The notes under the pieces are model-generated. The model made no database searches. It was not told where the DNA came from and saw only the letters and a list, made by a program, of their open reading frames with translations. This document shows positions 7,392 through 15,274 of a stretch of DNA of 16,636 nucleotides, in pieces. The position numbers were made by a program, and so were the translations under genes. Origin of the DNA: an uncultured Clostridia bacterium (GTDB lineage Bacteria; Bacillota; Clostridia; Christensenellales; Aristaeellaceae); contig CAMDVP010000037.1 of NCBI GenBank assembly GCA_945877525.1, positions 1-16,636 on the forward strand, in the 5' to 3' direction. Each line of letters begins with the position of its first letter. Positions within the stretch are counted from its first letter, which is position 1.

Positions 7392-10286
7392 ATGCGAATT
7401 GATCTGACCTGCCCGGTGGAGTGGTGGCGGTGCGACGTGCCGCGGGAGGATTATGCCGCCTGCGATGTGACGCTGTACAATCTGTCGGAGGAAACGGTGA
7501 CCTCAGTGGAGGTGACGGTGATTCTCAGGGACAAGAGCGGCGAGGAGCAGGGACGGGTGGTGTTTCGCGCCCATGACCTTCATGGCGAACGGGATAAGAC
7601 CTTCACCTTTGCCGTGCCCGTGGACAGGGACTGCCATGCCCAGCGGGCGGAGGTGCTGATAGAGAAGGTCTGGTTCGACAACAACAGCGTGTGGCGGCGG
7701 GGCAAGGGCGCGCTGACGGAGTATACCTCCAACGCCCTGCCCAACAGCCGTGCTCTGGAAATGCTGCGTTATGCCGCAGGCCCCGGCGCCGTGGGCTTTC
7801 CAGCGGAGCAGGAGGGTGTATGGCTTTGCGTGTGCGGCCGCCCCAACGATTCCTCCGCCCACGCCTGTGCCCGCTGCCACCGGGAAAAGAAACAGGTGTT
7901 TACGCAGTATAACCGAGAGGCCATCGAGAAAATGTCCGCCCAGCGGGAGAAGCAGCTTGACCTGAAGGCCAAGGCCGCGCGGGAGGATGCTTCGCGCCTG
8001 CAGTTGCAGCGGGAGCAGGAGCATGAGCAGCGCCGGAAGAAAAACCGCCGGGCCGTGGCTGTGGCGGTGGTGATGGCCCTGTGCACGGCGGTGGTGTATC
8101 TGTCCGCCTTTGAGGTGTGGCCCTATGTGAGCTATCGTCAGGCTGTCGCGGCCATGGAGGAGGGCCGCTTCGGTGAGGCGGAGGAAGCCTTCGCAGCCAT
8201 GGGGGATTACCGCGATGCGGAGGAGCGCATTTTGCAGTGCCGCTATGACGCTGCCAAAGCCAGGCTGGAGGCTGGGGACGAAGCGTCTGTCGATGAGGCC
8301 CGGGAGGTTTTTGCCTCCCTTAACGACTATGAGGACAGCCGGGCGCTGATGGACGAGGCGGATTATCTCCGCGGGGGGATGATGCTGGAGGACGGCCGGG
8401 TGGAGGAAGCCCGGGAATTGTTCGCGGCACTGAACGGTTACAAAGATAGTACCGATAAAGAAATAAGATGTAACTATTTGTTGGCCTGCGTTCTGCTGGA
8501 GGACGGCGCGTATGACGAGGCCCGGGAAGCGCTGCTGGCACTGGGTGATTACGAGGACGCGCAGGAATTGGCCAAGGAAGCGCCCTATCGCGCGGCCCTA
8601 CAGGCCATCGAGACAGGAGACGCCGACGAAGCGTTGCGCTATCTGGAGGGGCTTTCTGATTACAAAGACGCGGCGGAGGCAATCAAGCAGGCCCATTACA
8701 TGAAGGGTGAACAATATCGCGAGGAGAACGACATGACCCGTGCCGGCGAGGAATTCCTTATGGCGGGAGACTATGCCGACGCGGCGGATCAGGCCAACGG
8801 GTGCATCTATACCCCTGCCGTGCAGGCCATGGCTCGGGGCGACTTTGAGCAGGCGGCGGAGTTGTTTGCGAAGATTCCGGGCTTCAAGGACGCGGACGAT
8901 CAGTATCTTGCCTGCCTGTACAGCCTGGCCTCCCAGGCGGTGAGCGACATGGAGTTCAACCTGGCCCGGGGGTACCTGAATCAACTTCCGCAGGAATATA
9001 AGGATGTGGCGACCCTGCAGCTGGAATGTATATATCAGCCTGCCGACCGTGCCTATGAGCGCAAGGACTACCAGGCCGCAGTGGAGGGCTTCAGCCAAAT
9101 TCCCGACTACCGCGACAGCGCGAAAAAGCTGCAGAAGGCCCGCTATGCGCTGGCTGGCAGCCTGACGGCGGATGGAAAATACGCCGAGGCTGCTGCCCTG
9201 TACGAGCAGCTGGGCTCTTACAGCGACAGTGCCAAGCAGCTGAAGCAGGCCCGGTACATGAACGCCATGCAGCTGCTGAATACGCAGCAGTATGATCAGG
9301 CGGAGGAAATCTTCCTTGCCCTGGGAGATTACAAAGACTGCGCCGGACAGCTGAACATCATCCGCTACACCCGTGCGTGCGCCCTGCTGGAGGCGGGCGA
9401 CTGGGCTTCGGCCCGCACGCTGTTTGAGCAGCTGGCAGGTTATGCCGACGCGAAAGATCGGCTGCTGGCCTGCACTTATCTGGAGGCGCAAAGCCTGGCG
9501 GAGCAGGGCAAGGCGGAGGACGCGGCGGCCCTGTTTGTGGCGCTGGGAGACTATGAGAACGCGGCTGAGCGCGCGAAGGACATGTACTATATCCTGGGGC
9601 AGAATGCCCGGGAGGTGGGGCAGCTATTGCAGGCCGCGGCATATTTTGACAAGGCCGGGGATGTGCAGGACGCGGCGCAGCAGGCGGAGGCCATCTATGA
9701 CGAATACTACGGTCAGGTGGCGCAGCAGGCCCGGGAGGCCATGGAAAGGGGCGAATATGCCCTGACGGCTACGCTTCTCAAGGGCATCCGCGTGGACGAG
9801 CTGCCAGGCAAGTATGCCGATTTGAAGGAAATGTACCAGCTGGCCTGCTATAACGAGGCCGAGCGGCTTTACGCCGAAGGTAAACCCTATGAGGCCATGC
9901 CTTATTATCAGGCGGTGCCCGGGTATCAGAACGCGGACAGCCGGCTTTCGGAAAGCTGCTACATGATGCTGGGAACCTGGCGAACCAGAGACGGGCAGAC
10001 ATATGTTTTCCGGCCCGACGGCACCTGCGACATGGCTGGAGAAAAACTGTATTTTGAGGTCAGCGCCTATGCCCTGAACACCGGCGCCTCTCCCGGCAGC
10101 CTTCAGGCTACCCACTCCATTTCCTCCGTCAATGACAGGGAGGCCGTCCTCTACGACCTGCGGGACGCGAAGGCAAAGCAGATCCGCCTGACCCGGGCGG
10201 AGGAGGGGGCGGAGGAGCCTGCAGCCACCCTTCCGCCCATGACGGAAATCACCGTGCAGGACGAGGACAGCGGTGAGGGAGCATAA
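7392..10286 (+). CDS. Membrane-anchored TPR-like repeat protein with N-terminal RanBP2-like zinc finger
   Basis: A 964-residue multi-domain protein. Residues 1-120 form a beta-rich N-terminal domain. A zinc finger follows with W144, C146, C148, N152, C159, C162, which matches the RanBP2-type spacing after the second Cys (x3-N-x6-C-x2-C). Residues about 170-215 are a charged helix ending in RRKKNRR, followed by one membrane span (about 221-240). The basic flank puts the N-terminus in the cytoplasm and the rest outside. From about 245 to 850 there are about 15 repeats of roughly 37 residues, each closing on a GDYxDA/S signature (270, 310, 347, 384, 421, 458, 570, 607, 644, 681, 718, 842 and weaker ones). 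These are TPR-like helix pairs. The C-terminus (about 858-935: LGTWRTRDGQTYVFRPDGTC) resembles a small lipocalin-like beta domain. The start has AGGGGG 8 nt upstream. A short AT-rich codon patch occurs at 8436-8484. Likely a scaffold; no enzyme motif seen. Confidence 0.88.
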   Translation: MRIDLTCPVEWWRCDVPREDYAACDVTLYNLSEETVTSVEVTVILRDKSGEEQGRVVFRAHDLHGERDKTFTFAVPVDRDCHAQRAEVLIEKVWFDNNSVWRRGKGALTEYTSNALPNSRALEMLRYAAGPGAVGFPAEQEGVWLCVCGRPNDSSAHACARCHREKKQVFTQYNREAIEKMSAQREKQLDLKAKAAREDASRLQLQREQEHEQRRKKNRRAVAVAVVMALCTAVVYLSAFEVWPYVSYRQAVAAMEEGRFGEAEEAFAAMGDYRDAEERILQCRYDAAKARLEAGDEASVDEAREVFASLNDYEDSRALMDEADYLRGGMMLEDGRVEEARELFAALNGYKDSTDKEIRCNYLLACVLLEDGAYDEAREALLALGDYEDAQELAKEAPYRAALQAIETGDADEALRYLEGLSDYKDAAEAIKQAHYMKGEQYREENDMTRAGEEFLMAGDYADAADQANGCIYTPAVQAMARGDFEQAAELFAKIPGFKDADDQYLACLYSLASQAVSDMEFNLARGYLNQLPQEYKDVATLQLECIYQPADRAYERKDYQAAVEGFSQIPDYRDSAKKLQKARYALAGSLTADGKYAEAAALYEQLGSYSDSAKQLKQARYMNAMQLLNTQQYDQAEEIFLALGDYKDCAGQLNIIRYTRACALLEAGDWASARTLFEQLAGYADAKDRLLACTYLEAQSLAEQGKAEDAAALFVALGDYENAAERAKDMYYILGQNAREVGQLLQAAAYFDKAGDVQDAAQQAEAIYDEYYGQVAQQAREAMERGEYALTATLLKGIRVDELPGKYADLKEMYQLACYNEAERLYAEGKPYEAMPYYQAVPGYQNADSRLSESCYMMLGTWRTRDGQTYVFRPDGTCDMAGEKLYFEVSAYALNTGASPGSLQATHSISSVNDREAVLYDLRDAKAKQIRLTRAEEGAEEPAATLPPMTEITVQDEDSGEGA

Positions 10287-10287
10287 A

Positions 10288-11700
10288 ATGAAGCATCAGG
10301 CCTTTGCTCCCTCCGCAAGGCGCATCCCGGAGCTGGACGGAATGCGGGTGCTGCTGGTGTTTATCGTCAGCTGGTATCATATCTGGCAGCAGAGCTGGCT
10401 TACCCCGCGCATTGGCGGGGTGTCGCTGGATTTTCTGGTGCGGTCGGGCTATATGCCGGTGGACGGCACCATACTGCTCAGCGGGTTTCTGCTGTTTCTG
10501 CCTTATGCCCGCACCATGCTCCTTGGGGAGAAAATGCCGGACGCCCGGGAGTTTTACCGCCGGCGGATCATGCGGGTGGTGCCCAGCTACAACTTCTACA
10601 CGCTGCTGCTTCTCTTCGTAGTGGCGCTGCCCTGGGGGCTGTATCCCTCGGCACAGAAGATGGTGAAGGACCTGTTTATGCACTTCACCTTCACCTTTAC
10701 GTTTGACATGGAAACCTACATGTCCCCCCCCGTGGGTGTGGCCAGCTGGACCCTGGCGGTGGAAATGCAGGCCTACCTGCTGTTTCCCCTGCTGGCGGGT
10801 CTGGCTCTGCGCCGCCCCGCGGCCACCCTTTGCGGCATGGCCGCCGCGGCCTTTGCCTACCGGGGCTACTGCCTGTGGGCCATGAATGAATACGGCATGG
10901 TGGTCAACCAGCTGCCAGCCTTCCTGGATGTGTATGCGGTGGGCATGGCGGGGGCGATCCTCTATGTGTGGCTGGTGAAGAAGTGGCAGGACGTTCGCCG
11001 GCCTATCCTGTGGCAGGCGCTGGCAACATCCCTGGCGGCGCTGGCGCTGTGGGGGCTGGTGGGCCTGCTGAAGGCCCAGGCGGCAACCTCCGGCTTCAAC
11101 GGCATTCAGGCCGGGCAGATGCTGCGGCGCTTTCCCCTGGCGCTGCTGATGGTTTCCCTGGCGGTCAGCCTGCCCTTTACCGTGCTGCCCCTGCGAAAGC
11201 TCATGGGCAACAGGGTCATGGCGTTCCTTTCGGCCATTTCCATGAATTACTACCTGATTCATCAGCCGGTGGCCGTGCATCTCAAGCGGCTGGGCATTCC
11301 CTATGCCGCCTCCGAACTGCCCAATCAGGCGGGGGAACAGCCCTGGCAGAACCAGTATACCGCGCTGTGCTTCGGCATATCGCTGTTGATGGCTATCCTG
11401 ATGACGTATCTGGTGGAAAAGCCCTGCGCAAGGCTTTTGCGGCGGTGGTTTGACCGGCGCGACCGGCGGCGCAGGCAGCGCTATGCGGCCCTGGCCGACA
11501 AAATTATGATGGAGGCCCCGGCGGAGGGCACGATCCGCCTGACGGCCCGCCGGGTGCCGGACGAGCTTCGGGCGGCGCTGGAGCAGGCTGTGGAAAGCCG
11601 CGCTGCGTCGGAGGGCCCGCAGGTGGCGCTGCTGGTGAAAAGAGGCCCCTGTGGCGGGCAGTGCGACCCGGAAACCGGCTTCGGCTGGGCGTGGAAATAA
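10288..11700 (+). CDS. Acyltransferase 3 family integral membrane protein (OafA/YrhL-like)
   Basis: A 470-residue polytopic membrane protein of the acyltransferase 3 family, which transfers acyl groups (often acetyl) to sugars of peptidoglycan, teichoic acids or other surface glycans. Family marks are the N-terminal RIPELDGMRVLLVFIVSWYH with the conserved Asp17, Arg20 and His31, the VPVDGTILLSGFLLF-like segment after TM1, FYRRRIMRVVPSY, and SWTLAVEMQAYLLFPLL. About ten hydrophobic spans follow, the last running up to TYLVEKP. A basic RRWFDRRDRRRRQRY stretch then leads into a cytoplasmic tail of about 75 residues of unknown role. A GTG at 10273 is in frame, but GAGGGA lies 7 nt before the ATG at 10288, one base after the preceding stop at 10286, so translational coupling is likely. 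Acceptor substrate cannot be read from sequence; wall targets fit the adjacent M15 peptidases. Confidence 0.92.
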   Translation: MKHQAFAPSARRIPELDGMRVLLVFIVSWYHIWQQSWLTPRIGGVSLDFLVRSGYMPVDGTILLSGFLLFLPYARTMLLGEKMPDAREFYRRRIMRVVPSYNFYTLLLLFVVALPWGLYPSAQKMVKDLFMHFTFTFTFDMETYMSPPVGVASWTLAVEMQAYLLFPLLAGLALRRPAATLCGMAAAAFAYRGYCLWAMNEYGMVVNQLPAFLDVYAVGMAGAILYVWLVKKWQDVRRPILWQALATSLAALALWGLVGLLKAQAATSGFNGIQAGQMLRRFPLALLMVSLAVSLPFTVLPLRKLMGNRVMAFLSAISMNYYLIHQPVAVHLKRLGIPYAASELPNQAGEQPWQNQYTALCFGISLLMAILMTYLVEKPCARLLRRWFDRRDRRRRQRYAALADKIMMEAPAEGTIRLTARRVPDELRAALEQAVESRAASEGPQVALLVKRGPCGGQCDPETGFGWAWK

Positions 11701-11802
11701 TGCGGATTTTCGTCAAAATGCTTCATTTGTACAGCAACTTTTCCGCTGCGCTCCGTGAATCATTTGGACGGAAATGAGTAAAAGCAAAGGAGAAGAAGGA
11801 CG

Positions 11803-12498
11803 ATGGGTTCCCTTGTCAGTACGCTGATTTCGCTGGCGGCGGCGGGCACGATGATGCTCTCTGCGCCGCTGAACCAGGCCGCGCCCCAGCATGATGTGGA
11901 CGGCACGCTGTTTCTTGTCAACCGGCAGTGGCGGGTGCATCAGTATTATGTGCCGGAGCATATGCGCCAGGCGGAGGTAACCGGGCAGATCCGCACCATG
12001 CGGGAGGAGGCCGCCGCTGCGCTGGAGGCCATGTATGACGCCTGCAAGAAGGAGGCGAAGGTCACCCTGACCTCTGTCAGCGGCTACCGCAGCTATACCA
12101 AGCAGAACAACATTTATCAGAACAAGCTGAACAGCGTGGGCAGCAAGGCCAAGGCGGACGAGTATGTGGCCCGGCCCGGGGCCAGCGAGCATCAGCTGGG
12201 CATGGCCATGGACGTTGGACAGAAGGACAAGGTGAACCTGTCCGCCTCCTTTGGCAGCACCAAGGGCGGCAAGTGGGTGCGGGAAAACTGCTGGCGCTTT
12301 GGGTTCATCCTGCGCTATGACGAGGGCTGGGAGGATGTGACGGGCTACAACTTCGAGCCCTGGCATGTGCGCTATGTGGGCCTGGAGGCTGCCGAGGCGC
12401 TGCACGAAAACCCCATGCCCTTTGAAACCTATCTGCTGGGGCTGCGCGAGGAGCGGCTGTATGCCATGATACAGGGAGCATCGGCAGGCGAAGAATAA
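11803..12498 (+). CDS. M15B D-alanyl-D-alanine carboxypeptidase-like protein, intact active site (paralogue 1)
   Basis: A 231-residue zinc peptidase of the VanY/DacB type that trims the terminal D-Ala of peptidoglycan stem peptides. The three M15B motifs are complete: SVSGYRSYTKQ at about 91-101, PGASEHQLGMAMDV with zinc ligands His130 and Asp137, and EPWHVRYVG with catalytic Glu185 and zinc ligand His188. The N-terminus MGSLVSTLISLAAAGTMMLS is a weakly charged hydrophobic segment, acting as signal peptide or anchor. The start has AAAGGAG about 12 nt upstream and GAAGAAGG nearer. The 102-bp gap after the acyltransferase gene has no convincing promoter or terminator, so it is probably part of the same unit. 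It begins a run of three related genes. Confidence 0.92.
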   Translation: MGSLVSTLISLAAAGTMMLSAPLNQAAPQHDVDGTLFLVNRQWRVHQYYVPEHMRQAEVTGQIRTMREEAAAALEAMYDACKKEAKVTLTSVSGYRSYTKQNNIYQNKLNSVGSKAKADEYVARPGASEHQLGMAMDVGQKDKVNLSASFGSTKGGKWVRENCWRFGFILRYDEGWEDVTGYNFEPWHVRYVGLEAAEALHENPMPFETYLLGLREERLYAMIQGASAGEE

Positions 12499-12515
12499 AT
12501 GGGGAGGAACGGAAG

Positions 12516-13334
12516 ATGAAGGGGTGGATCAAGGTCGGAGCGCTGCTGCTTGTGCTGGCAACGGTACTGTGCGCAGCGGGCTGCGCCATGGCGGAGGAAA
12601 GGTGGTCTCTGCTGATGCTGGCCAGCGCGAAGGCACCCATGGCTGAGGACATGGTGCCGCCGGATCTGGTAACGCTGACCGTGCGCAGGGAAGACGCGGA
12701 GGGCGGGATTCGCATGGCCTCATCCTCCACAAGGGTTAGCCTGTCGGCTGAGGCGGCCGCCGCCCTGGAAAGGCTGTGCGGCGCGGCGGAGGAGGAGAGC
12801 GTTATCCTCTATGCGCGGCAGGGCTATCGCTCCTATCAGGATGAACAGAAGCTCTACGACAGAATGACCGCCCAGGGTAAGCCTGCCTGCAGGCCGGGAG
12901 AATCGGACTATCAGACGGGACTGGCTGTGACCCTGGTGAGCAAGGAATTCCGTGCCGGACAGCTGGACGAGGGCTTCGGCGAGACGGCCGAGGGCCGGTG
13001 GATGGCAGAAAACGGCGCGCGCTTCGGCTTTGTGATACGCTATCCCGAGGGCAAGCAGGCTGAAACCGGATGCTCCTGGGAGCCATGGCATCTGCGCTAT
13101 GTGGGGGAAGAGGCCGCCGTCGTCATGCAGATGAATCATCTTTGCCTGGAGGAATACCGCATCATGTCCGGCTCGGTGCTGCTGAGCGGGTACAGGCAGC
13201 AGGAAGCCCCCATCCAGGCCACCGACGAGCCTGCCTTTACCCCCGACCCGAACGACTGGCTGGTGGTGGATGAAATCGGGCCGGACGGAGACTATGAATA
13301 TCACCTGTTTCCCACAGAGGAGAAAGGAGCCTGA
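12516..13334 (+). CDS. M15B-like protein with degenerate zinc site, probable non-catalytic paralogue (paralogue 2)
   Basis: A 272-residue homologue of its two neighbours. It keeps the RQGYRSYQDEQ motif (about 101-111) and the C-terminal EPWHLRYVG with Glu189 and His192. The central motif, SxHxxGxAxD in active enzymes, reads SDYQTGLAVT, so the first zinc ligand His is Tyr132 and the second, Asp, is Thr139. Two of three zinc ligands are therefore gone and hydrolysis is unlikely. The frame is open and the fold-defining segments are conserved, so this is not an ordinary decayed pseudogene. The N-terminus has a hydrophobic signal with a poor lipobox (AAGC, Cys23) or alternative cleavage after AMA. 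The tail (about 225-272) is Pro/Glu/Asp-rich and ends DYEYHLFPTEEKGA. It starts 17 nt after paralogue 1, with GGGAGG 8 nt upstream of the ATG. A role as binding or regulatory subunit is inference. Confidence 0.88.
   Translation: MKGWIKVGALLLVLATVLCAAGCAMAEERWSLLMLASAKAPMAEDMVPPDLVTLTVRREDAEGGIRMASSSTRVSLSAEAAAALERLCGAAEEESVILYARQGYRSYQDEQKLYDRMTAQGKPACRPGESDYQTGLAVTLVSKEFRAGQLDEGFGETAEGRWMAENGARFGFVIRYPEGKQAETGCSWEPWHLRYVGEEAAVVMQMNHLCLEEYRIMSGSVLLSGYRQQEAPIQATDEPAFTPDPNDWLVVDEIGPDGDYEYHLFPTEEKGA
13323..13329 (+). promoter_or_regulatory. Ribosome binding site supporting the TTG start at 13338
   Basis: AAAGGAG lies inside the last codons of paralogue 2, 8 nt before TTG. It supports coupled translation of paralogues 2 and 3. 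Confidence 0.7.
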
Positions 13335-13337
13335 ACC

Positions 13338-14198
13338 TTGCGCTGCAAACTGTGCAAAAGGGCGCTGGCACTGGTGCTGGCGCTTACGCTTCCCCTGGGC
13401 TGCCTGGCGGAGGAGGATGAGGAAATCAGCATTGAGGACACCGCTGGGATTTTCCTGGAGGAGGTGACCTATGACGATGTGGCCTGGCAGTTTCCCATCG
13501 ACCTGATGGCGCTGGATCCAGTCCTGATTCGCCTGGCCAACAAGCAGGTGCTGCTTGGCAAGGACTTTGTGCCATCTCCCCTGGTGACCATGAAAACAAG
13601 AAAGGCCAACGCCGACGGCTCCAACGCCAACGGCGGGGTGAAGAAGGCCTCCTCCGGCGAAATGAAGCTGCAGGAGGAATGCGCCGCCGCCCTGGTCACC
13701 ATGTTCGAGGCGGCCCTGGAGGACGGCATCACCCTGTATCTGAAAAGCGCCTACCGCTCCTGGAGCACCCAGAATACCATGTATTCCAACCGCCTGAAGA
13801 AAAACGGCGGCAAGGATGACGGCTGGGTGAGCAAGCCCGGCGCCAGCGACCATCAGACGGGCCTGGGCTGCGACGTGGTGCCCTACGAATGGCGCGACAA
13901 GGGCATGAACGAAAAGATGGCCACCACCGAGGAGTGCCAGTGGATGGCTGCGCACTGCGCGGAATACGGCTTCATTATCCGCTATCCCGAGGATAAGGAG
14001 GACGTGACGGAAATCAACTATGAGCCCTGGCATCTGCGCTATGTGGGCAACCCGGCAGCCACCTACATTATGGAAAACGGGCTGTGCCTGGAGGAATTCC
14101 ATCAGCAGCTGCAGGAGGCCATTGACCAGTTTCTGCAGGACGGCGGACGGGAAAGCCTGGTGCGGGATTTGATCCAGATGTCCGCGGACGATCAGTAA
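13338..14198 (+). CDS. M15B D-alanyl-D-alanine carboxypeptidase-like protein, intact active site, TTG start (paralogue 3)
   Basis: A 286-residue exported M15B peptidase. Motifs are SAYRSWSTQ (about 137-145), PGASDHQTGLGCDV with zinc ligands His172 and Asp179, and YEPWHLRYVG with Glu229 and His232. The predicted start is TTG at 13338, 3 nt after the stop of paralogue 2, with AAAGGAG 8 nt upstream. No later in-frame start would preserve the signal peptide MRCKLCKRALALVLALTLPL. A Cys at 22 (PLGC) could be a weak lipobox; cleavage after GCLA is the alternative. An acidic stretch EEDEEISIED follows the signal. Compared with paralogue 1 it has about 40 extra residues between the signal and the catalytic domain and a longer helical C-terminus. 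It ends the run; no terminator is visible before the hairpin-rich gap. Confidence 0.93.
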   Translation: MRCKLCKRALALVLALTLPLGCLAEEDEEISIEDTAGIFLEEVTYDDVAWQFPIDLMALDPVLIRLANKQVLLGKDFVPSPLVTMKTRKANADGSNANGGVKKASSGEMKLQEECAAALVTMFEAALEDGITLYLKSAYRSWSTQNTMYSNRLKKNGGKDDGWVSKPGASDHQTGLGCDVVPYEWRDKGMNEKMATTEECQWMAAHCAEYGFIIRYPEDKEDVTEINYEPWHLRYVGNPAATYIMENGLCLEEFHQQLQEAIDQFLQDGGRESLVRDLIQMSADDQ

Positions 14199-14229
14199 TG
14201 CTATGTTACATTAGAGCATAGAAGCAAGA

Positions 14230-14440
14230 GGATGGCCCCGAAGGTTTCCAAAGGGCGACGGCTCGCCAGTGGCGAGTCCGCCGAAGGCGGAAGTCGAAAG
14301 CGGAGCGACAATGATCGGAAAGCCCTTTGGGGAGTGAGGCTTTCGTTGCCAGTGGCGACAAAGAGAAAGCCGAACGAGTCAGCCGAAACGAGCGGCCTTG
14401 GGCCGCGACGATTGAGGCTGCGGACGCGCCTGCAGGCGCG
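14230..14440. repeat. Intergenic block of GC-rich hairpins (REP-like element or structured RNA)
   Basis: Most of the 302-bp gap between the third M15 gene and the phosphorylase gene is palindromic. The long-range pair CCAAAGGGC (14248-14256) / GCCCTTTGG (14322-14330) encloses CTCGCC-AGT-GGCGAG (14262-14276), TCCGCC-GAA-GGCGGA (14277-14291) and GTCG/CGAC (14293-14309). A second unit has GGCTTTC (14338-14344) / GAAAGCC (14365-14371) around GTTGCC-AGT-GGCGAC (14345-14359). Then follow GCGGCC-TTG-GGCCGC (14392-14406), itself flanked by CAGCC (14380-14384) / GGCTG (14416-14420), and CGCGCC-TGCA-GGCGCG (14425-14440). The short frame in this stretch has no ribosome site and I do not call it coding. 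No T-run follows. Whether it is a dispersed repeat, an RNA or a transcript-end structure is not decidable from one copy. Confidence 0.6.
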
Positions 14441-14500
14441 AAACCCCTGCCTTCGTTAAAGCAATCATTTTAGGCGGGAGCAGTATAAGGAGTGGTGCCG

Positions 14501-15259
14501 ATGAATTGGTTTGACCCGGAGGATCACTCCTCCCCTGTTATCACCGCGGAAAAGCAGATGCGGGGCGGACACCGGGGCTATACCGTCGATTTGCCTGAAA
14601 CGGCGGTGGTATTCTTCATGGGCCGAGGCATGGAGGTGGCGGAGGAATATCCCTCCCATATTCTGACGGAAAAATTTCCGCGCTTTCTGCGGCCCTGCCC
14701 CATCGGTCAGTTTGACACGGGCAATCGCGCCTGCTTCATTAACGGCGGCTCGGCGGCGCCCATGGCGGCGGATACCCTGGAGTGCCTGGCTGCCAGCGGA
14801 GTGAAGCGGGTGCTGGTGATGGGCATGTGCGGGGCCATTGCGCCGGATGTGAACGTAGGCGATATGTTGCTGCCCTCCAGGGCGCTGGTGGAGGAGGGTA
14901 CCTCCCTGCACTATGCGCAGAATGTGCAGTGGGTTTATCCGGATGCGGCGCTGCTGGAAAAGGCCCGCGCGGCCTTCCCTGAGGCCAAGGATATGCCTGT
15001 TGCGTCCACCGATGCGGTGTACCGGCAAACCTATCGGACGGAGGCGCGCTGGCGGGACATGGGCTGCGGCGGCGTGGACATGGAAACCTCCGCCATGATG
15101 TGCGTGGGCAAGGCTCTGGGGGTTGAGGTCGTGGCGGTGCTGGTGGCCTCGGACAAGCACCCGGAGCAGGAGGGCAACGCCCCCTGGGGGTGGCACATCA
15201 CAAGGGAAATGCGGGATAAATTCCTTCGCAGGGGCATCGACTTTGCCCTGACGCTGTAA
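14501..15259 (+). CDS. Nucleoside phosphorylase (PNP/UDP phosphorylase superfamily, uridine phosphorylase-like)
   Basis: A 252-residue cytoplasmic enzyme expected to split a nucleoside with phosphate into free base and ribose-1-phosphate. Superfamily landmarks are the phosphate/sugar site NGGSAAPMAADTLECL (about 81-96), the strand VKRVLVMGMCGAI (about 101-113), RALVEEGTSLHY (about 127-138), the ribose-binding GVDMETSAMM (191-200, Glu195) and VASDKH with the likely catalytic Asp218. Length fits the family. AAGGAG at 14488-14493 sits 8 nt before the ATG at 14501; a GTG at 14492 overlaps that site and is rejected. Substrate specificity (uridine, purine or modified nucleoside) is not settled by these motifs, so I give no symbol. 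It is closely followed (15 nt) by a transporter gene with which it probably forms a two-gene unit. Confidence 0.88.
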   Translation: MNWFDPEDHSSPVITAEKQMRGGHRGYTVDLPETAVVFFMGRGMEVAEEYPSHILTEKFPRFLRPCPIGQFDTGNRACFINGGSAAPMAADTLECLAASGVKRVLVMGMCGAIAPDVNVGDMLLPSRALVEEGTSLHYAQNVQWVYPDAALLEKARAAFPEAKDMPVASTDAVYRQTYRTEARWRDMGCGGVDMETSAMMCVGKALGVEVVAVLVASDKHPEQEGNAPWGWHITREMRDKFLRRGIDFALTL

Positions 15260-15264
15260 AGGAG
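15258..15264 (+). promoter_or_regulatory. Ribosome binding site supporting the TTG start at 15275
   Basis: AAAGGAG overlaps the stop codon of the phosphorylase gene and lies 10 nt before the TTG, implying translational coupling of enzyme and transporter. Confidence 0.65.
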
Positions 15265-15274
15265 CGCTTTCACA

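Noticed and set aside
10273..10287. GTG start for the acyltransferase 15 nt upstream of the ATG
   Set aside because: It overlaps the end of the preceding gene and the ribosome site GAGGGA, which is properly spaced only for the ATG at 10288.
14232..14459. A 75-codon plus-strand frame in the hairpin-rich gap
   Set aside because: Its codons follow the palindromes, the product is Arg/Lys/Ser-rich low complexity and no ribosome site precedes it.
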